Assembly (NCBI RefSeq): GCF_003351345.1
Contig: NZ_QQTO01000010.1
Span: 1 to 64,000 of the forward strand
Origin: Allobosea caraganae
GTDB lineage: Bacteria; Pseudomonadota; Alphaproteobacteria; Rhizobiales; Beijerinckiaceae
Length of the DNA: 64,000 bases
Reading direction: 5' to 3'
A program made the position numbers and the translations under genes. The notes beneath the pieces were generated by a model. It was given only the letters and a program-made list of their open reading frames with translations. It was not told the DNA's origin and made no database searches. Shown piece by piece: positions 44,631 through 54,325 of the stretch (position 1 is its first letter; each line of letters opens with the position of its first letter).

Positions 44631-45662
44631 ATGCAGCCGCTCAACAACGACCAGCGCCGCGAGACGGTGAACACGCGCCAGCGCTATGAGGCGTTCCGCG
44701 CGGCGAAGGCTCGGATCGACGGCTATCGCGGTTCGATGGTGTGGTCGCCGACCAAGGGTACCGATTATCTGCTGCGCAGCGCCTATGACGAGCCGGGACG
44801 GCGGCGCCAGAAATCGCTCGGGCCACGCTCGGCCGAGACGGAGCGGGTCAAGCAGGAGTTCGACATCGGCCGTGAGGAGGCGAAGCAGCGCTTTGAGGCA
44901 GCCAAGGCTGTGCTCGAGCGCCAGGGCGCCGTCAACCGGGCGCTCGGGCTCGGCCGCGTGCCGCTGACGGGAGCGCGGATCATCCGCCAGCTCGACGATG
45001 TCGGCCTGCTCGGCAAGGGCCTGCGTGTCGTCGGCACCCACGCGATCTACGCCTATGAGGCGGTGGCTGGCCTTTTCGCCGACCCCGAGGTGACGACGAC
45101 CGAGGATATCGACCTGCTCTACGATGCCCGCCGCGAGCTGGGCTTCATCGCGCAGGGTGAGATCGCGGAAGCAGGGCTGATCGGCCTGCTCAAGCGCGTC
45201 GACCGCAGCTTCGAGCGCACGCGCCAGGATTTCCGCGCCGTCAACCAGGACGGCTATCTGGTCGACCTGATCAGGCCGGATGCCAAGCCGCCCTGGAAGG
45301 AGGTGCGCGAGAGCCTGGCCGATGCGCCGGGTGACCTCGCCGCCGTTGCGATCGAGGGGCTGGAATGGCTCGAGAACGCGGCGTCCTTCGAGGCGGTGGC
45401 GATCGACGAGAGAGGCATGCCGCTGCGTCTCATTGCTGTCGATCCGCGCGTCTTCGCCGCCCATAAGCTCTGGGTCGCGCAGCAGCCGAGCCGCGACCCG
45501 GTCAAGCGCGCGCGGGACAGGGCGCAGGCTCAGGCCGTCGCTCGCCTCGTCTCGACGGAACTGCCGCACCTGCGCTTCGACGGACCGGAGCTGAGGATGC
45601 TGCCGAAAGCCGTATTCGAGGCGGCGCGGCCGCTCTTCGAGGCGGCGTTGCGGCCTGGTTGA
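44631..45662 (+). CDS. GSU2403-family nucleotidyltransferase-fold protein (NTP_transf_8)
   Basis: A 343-residue protein. N-terminal residues 1-100 are charged and helical (YEAFRAAKARIDGYRGSMVWSP, then a coiled-coil-like KQEFDIGREEAKQRFEAAK). Residues 130-220 hold a nucleotidyltransferase core: VVGTHAIYAYEA and TEDIDLLYD with two metal-binding Asp (159, 161), and a third acidic strand in YLVDLIRPD. The family is known from genome surveys without a proven substrate; some relatives are linked to toxin or defence modules. The ATG at 44631 follows the operator array by 7 bases. No partner gene is adjacent on the same strand. Confidence 0.8.
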   Translation: MQPLNNDQRRETVNTRQRYEAFRAAKARIDGYRGSMVWSPTKGTDYLLRSAYDEPGRRRQKSLGPRSAETERVKQEFDIGREEAKQRFEAAKAVLERQGAVNRALGLGRVPLTGARIIRQLDDVGLLGKGLRVVGTHAIYAYEAVAGLFADPEVTTTEDIDLLYDARRELGFIAQGEIAEAGLIGLLKRVDRSFERTRQDFRAVNQDGYLVDLIRPDAKPPWKEVRESLADAPGDLAAVAIEGLEWLENAASFEAVAIDERGMPLRLIAVDPRVFAAHKLWVAQQPSRDPVKRARDRAQAQAVARLVSTELPHLRFDGPELRMLPKAVFEAARPLFEAALRPG

Positions 45663-45683
45663 TTTATTGTCTGCACAGCCGCC

Positions 45684-47291
45684 TCACGGCGTCGCGACAT
45701 AGCCGTCGCGGCGCGGATCGGCCGCGCCGGTCAGGCGCCCGGTAGCGGGGTCGACCGCCACGGCCTGCATGCCGCCGACCCGCATGGTCCAGCCGACATC
45801 GAATGGCTTGATGTCATGGCCGAGCTGCCTGAGCTGCGCGATCGTCTCCGGCGCGATCCGGTCTTCGACCTCGATCGCGGTTCCGTCCCAGAGCCGGGCG
45901 CGCGGCGCCTCGATCGCCTCCTGCAGCGGCAGGCCGAAATCGAGATGCTGCACCAGGGCCTGCGCCTGCGTTTGCATGATGCCGTAACTGCCGGGCGTCC
46001 CGAGCGCGAGCACCGGCTTGCCGTCGCGGGTCGAGAGGCTCGGCGACATGCACATCGGCAGCGCGGAGCCGGGCTGCGAGCGGTTCGGGCTACTGGGCTG
46101 GACGTCGGCCCAGTACAGGAAGTTGTTGAGGCACAAGCCCGTGCCGGGCACGACGACGGCGCTGCCGAACGGGCTGCCGATGCTCTGCGTCACGCAGATC
46201 AGGTTGCCCTCGCGGTCGGCGATCGAGAACGAGGTCGTGTGCGCCGGGTCTTCGCCCGCAGCTGCTTCCGCCATCCATTGCTCGGTCGGCGCCTCGATCG
46301 GCCGGCTGTCGCGCAGGCGGGCCCGGAGCTTCCCGACTGATGCATCGCAGAGGAGCTCAGTGAGCGCCTCCGGGTTCGGATTGTTATGCGCGATGCGGAG
46401 GCCGGCTGCGAGCCGGATGGCGCGGTAGACGATGTCGAGATGCTCGGCGCCGTTGCGCTCCAGCCCGGCGAGGTCGAAGCCCTCGAGGATGCGCAGGGTC
46501 AGCAGGAACTGGAAGCCCTCGCAGGGCGGCGGCGGCACATGGACGAGCCGGCCGCGATAGCTCACGGCAAGCGGCTCGCGCCAGCGCGGCGCGACCCTGG
46601 CGAGGTCGGCCATGGTGAGCGTGCCGCCCAGCGCCTTGAGATGCGCCGTCACCGTCTCGCCGAGCGCGCCGCGATAGAGATGGTCCGGCCCCTTGGCGGC
46701 GATCTCCCTCAGCGTCCCCGCAAGCTCGGGCTGGCGCAGGATGTGCCCGAGCTCGAAGGGCTCGCTGCTATCGCGCAGGTAGTTCTTCGCCCAGTGCTCG
46801 TAGAGCTCCGGCCGCTCGCGCAGCAGCGGCTCCTGCTCGTTGAACTCGGTGACGCCGAATTCGGCGACCGGGAAGCCGTCTTCGGCGAGCGCGATGGCGG
46901 GCGCGAAGATCTGGTCCAGCGATGCCTTGCCATAGGCGCGGTTGAGCTCGCACCAGCCGGCGAGGTTGCCGGGCGGAGCGACGGCGAGCGCACCGCGCTC
47001 GAGGTCGGAGCGCTGGCTGAAGCGCTCCAGCGGAAAGCTCTCGGGGACGTCAGGCACGAAGTCGAGCACGCGCACGCGCTTCTCAGCCGCGACCCACATC
47101 GTCGCGGAGCCCATGCCGGCGAGGCTCGACATGAACGGCTCGACCACGTTCAGCGCCGCGGCCGTCGCTCCGGCCGCATCGAAGGCGTTGCCGCCATTCG
47201 CAAGCACCCGCGCCCCGGCCTGCGCCGCCAGCGGATGCGCCGCGGCGACCATGCCGTGGAGGGAACTGATCGTCGGGCGGGGGCCATGCAT
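45684..47291 (-). CDS. Gamma-glutamyltransferase family protein
   Basis: A 535-residue Ntn-hydrolase-type protein that is expected to cleave itself before the catalytic Thr in DPAHTTSFSIADREGN. Family blocks are VAAAHPLAAQAGARVLANGGNAFDAA, NLAGWCELNRAYG, SLAGMGSATMWV and RSQPGSALPMCMSPSL. No signal peptide is seen (MHGPRPTISSLHGM), so it is probably cytoplasmic, unlike classical periplasmic GGT. It could act on glutathione or a related gamma-glutamyl or amide substrate. It is transcribed opposite to the nucleotidyltransferase and converges on it. Confidence 0.9.
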   Translation of the reverse strand: MHGPRPTISSLHGMVAAAHPLAAQAGARVLANGGNAFDAAGATAAALNVVEPFMSSLAGMGSATMWVAAEKRVRVLDFVPDVPESFPLERFSQRSDLERGALAVAPPGNLAGWCELNRAYGKASLDQIFAPAIALAEDGFPVAEFGVTEFNEQEPLLRERPELYEHWAKNYLRDSSEPFELGHILRQPELAGTLREIAAKGPDHLYRGALGETVTAHLKALGGTLTMADLARVAPRWREPLAVSYRGRLVHVPPPPCEGFQFLLTLRILEGFDLAGLERNGAEHLDIVYRAIRLAAGLRIAHNNPNPEALTELLCDASVGKLRARLRDSRPIEAPTEQWMAEAAAGEDPAHTTSFSIADREGNLICVTQSIGSPFGSAVVVPGTGLCLNNFLYWADVQPSSPNRSQPGSALPMCMSPSLSTRDGKPVLALGTPGSYGIMQTQAQALVQHLDFGLPLQEAIEAPRARLWDGTAIEVEDRIAPETIAQLRQLGHDIKPFDVGWTMRVGGMQAVAVDPATGRLTGAADPRRDGYVATP

Positions 47292-47313
47292 CGGCTTATC
47301 CTTCGGCGGGTCA

Positions 47314-47362
47314 GAGCATGATGCCGAAAAGGGAGCACCGGTTTTCGGCTGACATCATGCTC
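47314..47362. repeat. 49-bp dispersed palindrome, copy 5
   Basis: GAGCATGATGCCGAAAAGG ... CCGGTTTTCGGCTGACATCATGCTC, the TTTTCGG subtype. It lies just upstream of the gamma-glutamyltransferase gene and downstream of the SRAP gene. Confidence 0.85.
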
Positions 47363-47412
47363 AGCACTTTGATGAGAGCTGAGGCAGAGTAGGCGCAGCG
47401 CCATCGCTTCCG

Positions 47413-48165
47413 CTAGAACAGGCTGCCCTGCGTATCGTCGCTGCCGCCCCGCCGGGAACGCATGGCTGGCGCCGCGGCGGTCTTGCTCCGGGCTGCGGCC
47501 GCGGCATCGAACGGCTCCTGCACCTCCGGCCCGTCATTGGCGACCTTGTTCACTGCCGGGCTGACCGCGAGCATCTCCAGCAGGTCGTCCGGCGGCGGCT
47601 TCAGCAGCGAGCCGATGGCGTTGGGCGTCGCGGCCGGGTCGAGCCAGGCGTCGTATTGCGCGGGGTCGAGAATCACCGGGCAGCGATGGTGCACCGCCGA
47701 CATCAGGCCGTTGGCCGGGCCGGTGACCATCGCGACCGTGTCGATCTCCGAGCCGTCCTGCGAATGCCAGGTCTCCCACAACGCCGCGAAGGCGAAGAGG
47801 CCGCGGTCGGGCCGGCGGAAGAGATAGGGCTGCACGTCCTTGCCGGAGCGCTGCCATTCGTAGAAGCCGTCGACCGGCATCAGGCAGCGCCTTCGCGTCA
47901 GCGCGGCGCGGAAGGAGGGTTTTTCGGCGGCGCTCTCGCTGCGGATATTGATGACGAGCGGGAAGTCCCTGGGATCCTTGACCCAGCCGGGGATGAAGCC
48001 CCAGCGCATCAGCATGAACTGCCTGGCGCCCTCGTGCAGCCGCACCACCGGCACCGGCTGCGTCGGTGCGATGTTGTAGCGCGGCGGAAAGTTCGGCTGC
48101 TCGGGATATTCGAGCAACTCGCGCATGGCTTGCGGCGGCAGGGTGATGGCGTATCGACCACACAT
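47413..48165 (-). CDS. SRAP (SOS response-associated peptidase) family protein, YedK/HMCES-like
   Basis: A 250-residue protein that traps abasic sites in single-stranded DNA by a covalent bond from its N-terminal Cys. The ATG at 48163-48165 is chosen because it gives MCGRYAITLPP, so that Met removal exposes the reactive Cys2. PRYNIAPTQPVPVVR, WGFIPGWVKDP, RCLMPVDGFYEWQ with the key Glu, and AVHHRCPVIL with the His complete the active site. The C-terminal tail is disordered. No LexA-type box was found between it and the divergent gene at 48257. Confidence 0.94.
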   Translation of the reverse strand: MCGRYAITLPPQAMRELLEYPEQPNFPPRYNIAPTQPVPVVRLHEGARQFMLMRWGFIPGWVKDPRDFPLVINIRSESAAEKPSFRAALTRRRCLMPVDGFYEWQRSGKDVQPYLFRRPDRGLFAFAALWETWHSQDGSEIDTVAMVTGPANGLMSAVHHRCPVILDPAQYDAWLDPAATPNAIGSLLKPPPDDLLEMLAVSPAVNKVANDGPEVQEPFDAAAAARSKTAAAPAMRSRRGGSDDTQGSLF

Positions 48166-48256
48166 GATGTGCAGGGTGTGCCAAATGCCACTGGACAAGA
48201 GCAAGACTTTATTGTGGTTTGCGCGGCATAGTCGCCGCCGTTCCAGAGGCCTCCCG

Positions 48257-48754
48257 ATGACCGTGCCCCGCGATGACAGCGCCGCCATGGCGGCGGATGA
48301 GCGCTTGGCTGCCGAGAGGCCGCACCTCTCCACCGACTATCTCAACCGCTACGGCGAAGCGCTGATGCTGATCGAGATGGCGCAGATGGATCCCGACATC
48401 GTCGACGAACTGCGCGACTGGCGGCCGGTGGGCTATCGCGAGCATTTCCGGGCCTCGCAATTGCGCGGCGCCCCCACTGCGCTCGCTGCCTACGATGCGC
48501 TCGCGCCCGGCCAGAGGCGCGCCTTCGAGGATGTCTGCCAGACGATGAACCGGCTGATCAAGACGGTGATCGCGCTGCTCGACGATGACGACTATAGCGG
48601 CGACATCCCGGCGGTGATCGACGTCGCGAGCGGCTCGCTACGCAGCCTGATCAGCCGTGCCACGCAGTTCATCAACGCTAACGGCCGCATCGACATCACC
48701 GAATTTGCGCCACGCGCGCTGCAGGAGGACATCGACACGATGTTCCTGCACTAA
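48257..48754 (+). CDS. Hypothetical helical protein, 165 residues
   Basis: A 165-residue acidic, all-helical-looking protein: LSTDYLNRYGEALMLIEMAQMDPDIVDELRDW, then QRRAFEDVCQTMNRLIKTVIALLDDDDY. No signal peptide, membrane segment or known motif is seen. The ATG at 48257 is preferred to an upstream frame that overlaps the SRAP gene. It is divergent from SRAP and convergent with tlyA. I do not recognise a family. Confidence 0.65.
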   Translation: MTVPRDDSAAMAADERLAAERPHLSTDYLNRYGEALMLIEMAQMDPDIVDELRDWRPVGYREHFRASQLRGAPTALAAYDALAPGQRRAFEDVCQTMNRLIKTVIALLDDDDYSGDIPAVIDVASGSLRSLISRATQFINANGRIDITEFAPRALQEDIDTMFLH

Positions 48755-48761
48755 AACGCCG

Positions 48762-49481
48762 TCACTGCGAGCGTAGCCCGCCGATCAGGAACTCGCGATT
48801 GCCGTCGCCGCCCTCGATCGGGGAGGGAATCGGGCCGCTCACGCTGAAGCCGAGCCCGGCCAGGGTCTCGACGATCTCCGCGCAGACGCGCTCATGCACC
48901 GCCTCGTCCCGCACCACGCCCTTCTTGAGCGCGGCGCGCCCCGCTTCGAATTGCGGCTTGATCAGCGCGGCGATGACCGCTTCCGGCGCCAGCAGCCGGG
49001 CTGCGGCCGGCAGGACGAGCTTCAGCGAAATGAAGCTGACATCGATCGCCGCCAGCGCCGGCGCCTCCGCGAGAGCTAGCGTCCGGATGTCTTGCGCCTC
49101 CAGGCTGGTGACTCGGCGGTTCGCGCGCAGGCTGGCATGGAGCTGGTCGCGGCCGACATCGACGGCGTAGACATGAGCCGCGCCGCGCTTCAGCAGCACG
49201 TCGGTGAAGCCGCCGGTCGAGGCGCCGATGTCGATGCAGGTCCTGCCGGCGGGATCGAAGCCGAACGCGTCGAGCGCCGCGGCGAGCTTGAGCCCGCCGC
49301 GCGAGACGTAAGGGTGCGGCGCCTCGGCAATGATTTTCGCATTGCCGGCGAGCATCTCCGAGGCCTTGCGGACAACTGCGCCATTGGCGCTGACGAGCCC
49401 CGCCGCGATGGCGGCCTGCGCCCGCGCCCGGCTCTCGAACAGGCCGCGTTCGACGAGGAGCTGGTCTGCCCGGCTCTTCAT
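48762..49481 (-). CDS. TlyA family RNA 2'-O-methyltransferase
   Basis: A 239-residue protein with an N-terminal S4 RNA-binding domain (MKSRADQLLVERGLFESRARAQAAIAAG) and a C-terminal FtsJ-like methyltransferase domain (CIDIGASTGGFTDVLLKRGA, DVSFISLKLVLPA, ALIKPQFEAG). The family includes rRNA methyltransferases and haemolysin-like TlyA proteins. The ATG at 49479-49481 gives the family start. It follows the dxs gene by 13 bases, a common dxs-tlyA arrangement in Alphaproteobacteria. Confidence 0.92.
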   Translation of the reverse strand: MKSRADQLLVERGLFESRARAQAAIAAGLVSANGAVVRKASEMLAGNAKIIAEAPHPYVSRGGLKLAAALDAFGFDPAGRTCIDIGASTGGFTDVLLKRGAAHVYAVDVGRDQLHASLRANRRVTSLEAQDIRTLALAEAPALAAIDVSFISLKLVLPAAARLLAPEAVIAALIKPQFEAGRAALKKGVVRDEAVHERVCAEIVETLAGLGFSVSGPIPSPIEGGDGNREFLIGGLRSQ

Positions 49482-49494
49482 TGGGGAAGGGCGG

Positions 49495-51429
49495 TCAGGC
49501 CCGCTTGGCGGCGGTGGTGGAACCCAGTGCGCCCTCGACCGTGCGCACGATGCCGGCCGCATCCAGCCCGGCGGCGGCGTACATCGCGTCCAGCTTGTCA
49601 TGGTCCTGGTAGAGGTCGGGCAGGGTCAGCGTGCGGATCTTGAGGCCGCTGTCGAGCAGGCCGGTGCGCGCCAGCAGGTGCAGCACATGGCTGCCGAAGC
49701 CGCCGACCGAGCCTTCCTCGACGGTGACGAGAACCTCGTGCTCGCGGGCGAGGCGCAGGATCAGCTCCTCGTCGAGCGGCTTGGCGAAGCGCGCATCGGC
49801 GACCGTGGTCGAAAGCCCGCGCTGGCCGAGCAGCTCGGCGGCGGCGAGGCATTCGGCGAGGCGCGTGCCGAGCGAGAGCAGCGCCACCTGGGTGCCCTCG
49901 CGCACGATCCGGCCCTTGCCGATCTCCAGCGGGATGCCGTGCTGGGGTATCTCGACGCCGACGCCCTCGCCGCGTGGATAGCGGAAGGCGATCGGCCCGT
50001 CGTCGTAGGCGGCCGCGGTCGCGACCATGTGGGTCAGCTCGGCCTCGTCGGCCGCCGCCATCACCACCATGTCGGGCAGGCAGGTGAGATAGGCGATGTC
50101 ATAGGCGCCGGCATGGGTCGCGCCATCGGCACCGACGAGCCCGGCGCGGTCCAGCGCGAAGCGCACCGGCAGCTTCTGCAGGGCGACGTCGTGCACGACC
50201 TGATCATAGGCGCGCTGCAGGAAGGTCGAGTAGATCGCGCAGAACGGCTTGAAGCCTTCAGTGGCGAGGCCGGCTGCGAAAGTCACCGCATGCTGCTCGG
50301 CGATGCCGACGTCGAAGGTCCGGCCCGGGAATTCCTTGCCGAAGGCGTCGAGCCCGGTGCCCGACGGCATCGCGGCGGTGATCGCGACGATCTTCTCGTC
50401 CTCGCGCGCCGCCTTGATCAGGGCGTTGGCGAAGACGTTGGTGTAGCTCGGCGCGTTCGCCGGCGCCTTGGCCTGCTGGCCGGTGACCGGGTCGAACTTG
50501 ACGACGCCATGGTACTTGTCGGCGCTGGCCTCGGCCGGGCCGTAGCCCTTGCCCTTCTGCGTCACGACATGGACGAGGATCGGCCCCGATTCGGCGTCGC
50601 GGACATTGCGCAGCACCGGCAGCAGATGGTCGAGGTTATGCCCGTCGATCGGCCCGACATAGTAGAAGCCGAGCTCCTCGAACAGCGTGCCGCCGGTCCA
50701 GAAGCCGCGCGCGAACTCCTCGGTGCGCTTGGCCTTCTCGTGGAAGAAGCGCGGCAGCCTTTCGGCGAGGTATTTCGCGACCTCGCGCAGCGAGCGGTAG
50801 GTCCGGCCCGAGACCAGCCTGGCAAGATAGGCCGACATCGCCCCAACCGGCGGGGCGATCGACATGTCGTTGTCGTTGAGGATGACGATCAGCCGCGAGC
50901 CGAGCGCGCCGGCATTGTTCATCGCCTCATAGGCCATGCCGGCCGACATCGCGCCGTCGCCGATCACGGCGATGACGTTGTTCGGCCTCTCGGCGAGGTC
51001 GCGGCCGACGGCCATGCCGAGCCCGGCCGAGATCGAGGTCGAGGAATGGGCGGCGCCGAACGGGTCGTACTCGCTCTCGGCCCGCTTGGTGAAGCCGGAG
51101 AGCCCGCCGGGCTGGCGCAAGGTGCGGATGCGCTCGCGCCGTCCGGTCAGGATCTTGTGGGGATAGGCCTGGTGGCCGACATCCCAGATCAGCCGGTCGC
51201 CCGGGGTGTCGAAGACATGGTGCAGAGCCACGGTCAATTCGACCACGCCGAGCCCCGCGCCGAGATGGCCGCCGGTGACGGAGACGGCGTCGATCGTTTC
51301 AGTGCGCAACTCGTCGGCGAGTTGGCGCAGCTGTGCGTCGTCGAGCCGGCGCAGGTCGGCCGGGGTCGAGACCAGGTCGAGGAGGGGGGTGGCGGGACGG
51401 GGCACGATCTCGGCGATGCGTTTCTTCAA
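49495..51429 (-). CDS. dxs: 1-deoxy-D-xylulose-5-phosphate synthase
   Basis: A 644-residue thiamine-diphosphate enzyme that makes the first precursor of the MEP isoprenoid pathway from pyruvate and glyceraldehyde 3-phosphate. TPP binding is shown by [18 protein letters not shown] with the distant NDND, and the catalytic Glu by [17 protein letters not shown]. The TTG at 51427-51429, with GAGG eight bases upstream, gives the family N-terminus ([17 protein letters not shown]); a longer open frame extends to 51558 but its extra residues are not family-like. It is co-transcribed with tlyA. Confidence 0.95.
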   Translation of the reverse strand: MKKRIAEIVPRPATPLLDLVSTPADLRRLDDAQLRQLADELRTETIDAVSVTGGHLGAGLGVVELTVALHHVFDTPGDRLIWDVGHQAYPHKILTGRRERIRTLRQPGGLSGFTKRAESEYDPFGAAHSSTSISAGLGMAVGRDLAERPNNVIAVIGDGAMSAGMAYEAMNNAGALGSRLIVILNDNDMSIAPPVGAMSAYLARLVSGRTYRSLREVAKYLAERLPRFFHEKAKRTEEFARGFWTGGTLFEELGFYYVGPIDGHNLDHLLPVLRNVRDAESGPILVHVVTQKGKGYGPAEASADKYHGVVKFDPVTGQQAKAPANAPSYTNVFANALIKAAREDEKIVAITAAMPSGTGLDAFGKEFPGRTFDVGIAEQHAVTFAAGLATEGFKPFCAIYSTFLQRAYDQVVHDVALQKLPVRFALDRAGLVGADGATHAGAYDIAYLTCLPDMVVMAAADEAELTHMVATAAAYDDGPIAFRYPRGEGVGVEIPQHGIPLEIGKGRIVREGTQVALLSLGTRLAECLAAAELLGQRGLSTTVADARFAKPLDEELILRLAREHEVLVTVEEGSVGGFGSHVLHLLARTGLLDSGLKIRTLTLPDLYQDHDKLDAMYAAAGLDAAGIVRTVEGALGSTTAAKRA

Positions 51430-51569
51430 GCTGATCAACCTCGAATAAAGCCTGCGCAGCGCGCTGGCAAACCATAGCGATGTCGCATGGTTAGGAGGCA
51501 GGAATCGGGTGGGGCCGTGCAGGAACTCATGAGACGGTCCGGGCAAGCTCCAGATCACGGATCGGAATC

Positions 51570-52790
51570 ATGCCCTCACCCCAGCTTTTCGCCCTGCTCC
51601 TCACCGGAATCGTCGCGCAATTCGCCGATAAGCTCGCGCTCGACACGATCACGCTCGCCGCAACCCAGGCGGGTGCGACGCCGCGCCTCGTCGGCCTTCT
51701 GGTCGCGGCGCAATCGGCCGCCTGGCTCCTGGTCTCGCTGCCGGCCGGCGTGCTGGCCGACCGGATCGCGCCGCGCCGGCTGATTCTCGTCGGCGGTGTG
51801 CTGATGGCCACGGGCTCGCTGACCGGCGCGACTTTGCTCGGCGCCGGCCATATCGGCTGGGCGCTGGCGCTCTCGGCCTTCATCGCGGCGGCCGGGCCGG
51901 TCGTGGTCGCGCTCTCGATCTTCGTGCTGCTGCCGCGCATCGTGCCGATTACCGAACTGCCCCGCGCCAATGGCAGGCTCGAGCTCGGCCGCGCCTGCCT
52001 GAGCCTGGCCTCGCCGCTGATCGCCGGCTGGGCCGTGGCGCATGGCGTGGGTTCGCTCGGGCTCGGCATCTGCGCCGGCGCCGGCCTGTTCCTGCTGATC
52101 GCGGCCCAGCGCCTGCCGGCGGACCGCCCGGCCGCGCCGCCGCGCCAGAAACTGCACCGCGCCATTGCCGAGGGCGGCGCCTTCGTCCTGCGTCACCCCT
52201 ACCTCCGCCCGATCGCGCTTTGCGCCATCGGCTGGAACCTCGCCTTCTTCGCCTTCATGGCGCTGTTTGCGCCCTATGCCGCGCGCATCCTGCTGCTGAA
52301 CCCGGAGACGATCGGCCTGGCCTCCTCGGTCTATGGCGCCGGCCTCGTGCTCGGCGCGCTCAGCGGCCCGACGCTGATCGCGCGCCTGCCGACCGGAATG
52401 CTGCTCGTCTTCGGCCCGGCCGTCTCGCTGCTTGGCGCAGGGATGCTGGCGCTCGCCCCGCCTGAGCTCGGTGCCCCGGCTCTGGCCATCGCCTTCTTCC
52501 TGTTCGGCTTCGGCCCGATCCTCTGGTTCATCGTCCAGACCAGTCTGCGCCAGGCGGTGACGCCGCAGCCCCTGCTCGGCCGCGTCAGTGCGACCCTGAC
52601 CACGGCGATGTACGGCATGCGCCCGCTCGGCGCGCTGGCCGGCGGCCTCGCCGGCGAATGGCTGGGCTTGCAGGCCGCGATGCTGCTGCCGGTCGCGCTC
52701 TTCGCGCTCTCGACGCTGGCGATCCTGGCCTCGCCGATGCCGGGGCTAAAGGCAATGCCGGAGGGGGAGCTCAGCCTTCAGGCGGTATAG
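51570..52790 (+). CDS. MFS transporter (EntS/MFS_3-like)
   Basis: A 406-residue inner-membrane protein with 12 hydrophobic segments. The loop motif LADRIAPRRLILVGG and the pattern of Gly/Ala-rich segments fit the drug:H+ or siderophore exporter branches; no soluble domain is present. The substrate is unknown. GATCGGAATC lies before the ATG at 51570. It is divergent from dxs. Confidence 0.88.
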   Translation: MPSPQLFALLLTGIVAQFADKLALDTITLAATQAGATPRLVGLLVAAQSAAWLLVSLPAGVLADRIAPRRLILVGGVLMATGSLTGATLLGAGHIGWALALSAFIAAAGPVVVALSIFVLLPRIVPITELPRANGRLELGRACLSLASPLIAGWAVAHGVGSLGLGICAGAGLFLLIAAQRLPADRPAAPPRQKLHRAIAEGGAFVLRHPYLRPIALCAIGWNLAFFAFMALFAPYAARILLLNPETIGLASSVYGAGLVLGALSGPTLIARLPTGMLLVFGPAVSLLGAGMLALAPPELGAPALAIAFFLFGFGPILWFIVQTSLRQAVTPQPLLGRVSATLTTAMYGMRPLGALAGGLAGEWLGLQAAMLLPVALFALSTLAILASPMPGLKAMPEGELSLQAV

Positions 52791-52862
52791 GCACGCAGGA
52801 GGAAGAGCTGTTTGGTCTCAATGCCGCCCACACCCCGATGATTCGAGATCAGCGCAGGTGCC

Positions 52863-53264
52863 TCAATCGGCGTTTGCGATGGCCCGCGCGGTACCAGGCC
52901 GCGCCACGGCCCAAAAGACCAAGCCGACCGAAGCGCCTAACAGTCCTGCCAACGCGGACGCAACCAGAGTGGACCCGCTTGCAAGGCCAAAACTTGGCAG
53001 CCCGAGCGATGGAAGAACTAACAAGATGACGATTGCGGTTGCGACGAAGCCGGAACCGACAAAATAGCCGACGCTGAGGCGCTGCCATCGTGCCAAAAGC
53101 TTATAGACAGGCAGTCCGATGATCAATTGAAGGAAGTAGAACGCCAAGCAGAACGCAAAGAAAATTACAAACTCTTTGTAGTCTGGTCTGTTCTTGACGA
53201 CAAACCAAGTGGCGACAAAGGCGGCCAGTAGAGGGGCGGCAAGAAAGGCAAGCAGCCGGCGCAT
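52863..53264 (-). CDS. Small membrane protein with four hydrophobic segments, hypothetical
   Basis: A 133-residue protein consisting mainly of four membrane segments (about 4-22, 33-50, 70-88 and 98-122, for example VIFFAFCLAFYFLQLIIGLP). The coding sequence is visibly richer in A/T than its neighbours, so it may have been acquired. No family is recognised. It is followed by pirin on the same strand, but the pirin gene lies upstream in transcription, ending four bases before its start. Confidence 0.6.
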   Translation of the reverse strand: MRRLLAFLAAPLLAAFVATWFVVKNRPDYKEFVIFFAFCLAFYFLQLIIGLPVYKLLARWQRLSVGYFVGSGFVATAIVILLVLPSLGLPSFGLASGSTLVASALAGLLGASVGLVFWAVARPGTARAIANAD

Positions 53265-53268
53265 ATGT

Positions 53269-54189
53269 TCAACCTTCAGGCAGCGGAATGAACTCGCTCT
53301 CGTCGCCGGGCACGGTGTCGAAGCGGCCGCTCTTCCATTCGTCCTTGGCCTGGTCGATGCGCTCCTTCGAGGAGGAGACGAAGTTCCACCAGATGTGGCG
53401 CGGCCCGTCCATCGGCTCGCCGCCGACCAGCATCAGCCGGGTCTGGTCGAGCGCGAGGATCGAGATGCGGTCGCCCGGCTTGAAGATCAGCAACTGCCCG
53501 GCGCCGAACTCGTCGCCGGCAATGTCGACCTTGCCCGTGACGATATAGACCGCGCGCTCGTCATAGTCGGGGTCGAGCGGCAGGATCGAGCCGGGCGAGA
53601 GCACGGCTTCGGCATAGAGCGTGTCCCACGGGAACTTCACCGGCGAGGTCTCGCCATAGGCCGAACCCATGATCAGGCTGATGCGCTTGCCCTCGCCGAC
53701 GATGCGCGGCAGCTCCGGCGCGGCGTGGTGGATGAATTCCGGCGCGATCTCCTCGTGGCTCTTCGGCAAGGCGAGCCAGGTCTGGATGCCGTAGAGCTTC
53801 GGCGCCTTGAGCCGCTCCTCGGGCGCGGTGCGCTCGGAATGGACGATGCCGCGCCCGGCCGTCATCAGGTTGACCGCGCCGGGGCGGATCGGCAGCGCCG
53901 TGCCGAGCGAGTCGCGGTGCATGATCTCGCCGTCGAAGAGGTAGGTTACGGTCGAGAGCCCGATATGCGGGTGCGGGCGCACGTCGATGCCCTCGCCGAG
54001 CAGGAACTCGGCCGGCCCCATCTGGTCGAAGAAGATGAAGGGGCCGACCATCTTGCGCCCGATCGAGGGCAGCGCCCGCCTGACCGAGAAGCCGCCGAGG
54101 TCGCGTGCCCGCGAGACGATGACCTGCTCGAGCGCCTGGCAGGAAAGGGCGTCGCCCGGGATCGGGTCGTGGTCGGGCAGCTGGGACAT
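53269..54189 (-). CDS. Pirin family protein
   Basis: A 306-residue bicupin. The metal site in the N-terminal cupin is shown by VRPHPHIGLSTVTYLFDGEI and GRGIVHSERT (His and Glu ligands). The C-terminal cupin is DERAVYIVTGKVDIAGDEFGAGQLLIF, without a full metal site, as in most pirins. Pirins act as quercetin dioxygenases or as transcription cofactors; which applies here is unknown. The start is the ATG at 54187-54189. It is divergent from the GntR regulator. Confidence 0.92.
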   Translation of the reverse strand: MSQLPDHDPIPGDALSCQALEQVIVSRARDLGGFSVRRALPSIGRKMVGPFIFFDQMGPAEFLLGEGIDVRPHPHIGLSTVTYLFDGEIMHRDSLGTALPIRPGAVNLMTAGRGIVHSERTAPEERLKAPKLYGIQTWLALPKSHEEIAPEFIHHAAPELPRIVGEGKRISLIMGSAYGETSPVKFPWDTLYAEAVLSPGSILPLDPDYDERAVYIVTGKVDIAGDEFGAGQLLIFKPGDRISILALDQTRLMLVGGEPMDGPRHIWWNFVSSSKERIDQAKDEWKSGRFDTVPGDESEFIPLPEG

Positions 54190-54312
54190 GACGGCACTCC
54201 TTGCGCTGTGGCCTGAGCCTTACCGGAAGCGCGTGGCTGGGCAAGCGCGGGTTTGCCGGGCGGGCCTGCCCCGGTGAGAGGATATGTCGCTCGACAGGCA
54301 GGCTCGATGAAA

Positions 54313-54322
54313 TTATCTATAA
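54313..54322. promoter_or_regulatory. BioR box before bioR
   Basis: TTATCTATAA exactly matches the BioR site of Alphaproteobacteria. It ends three bases before the ATG at 54326, so binding should block expression of the regulator's own gene (autoregulation). Confidence 0.8.
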
Positions 54323-54325
54323 AAT

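Noticed and set aside
48166..48256. A possible LexA box between the SRAP gene and the divergent gene
   Set aside because: Only one GTTC half-site was found; no GTTC-7-GTTC or GAAC-7-GAAC pair was present.
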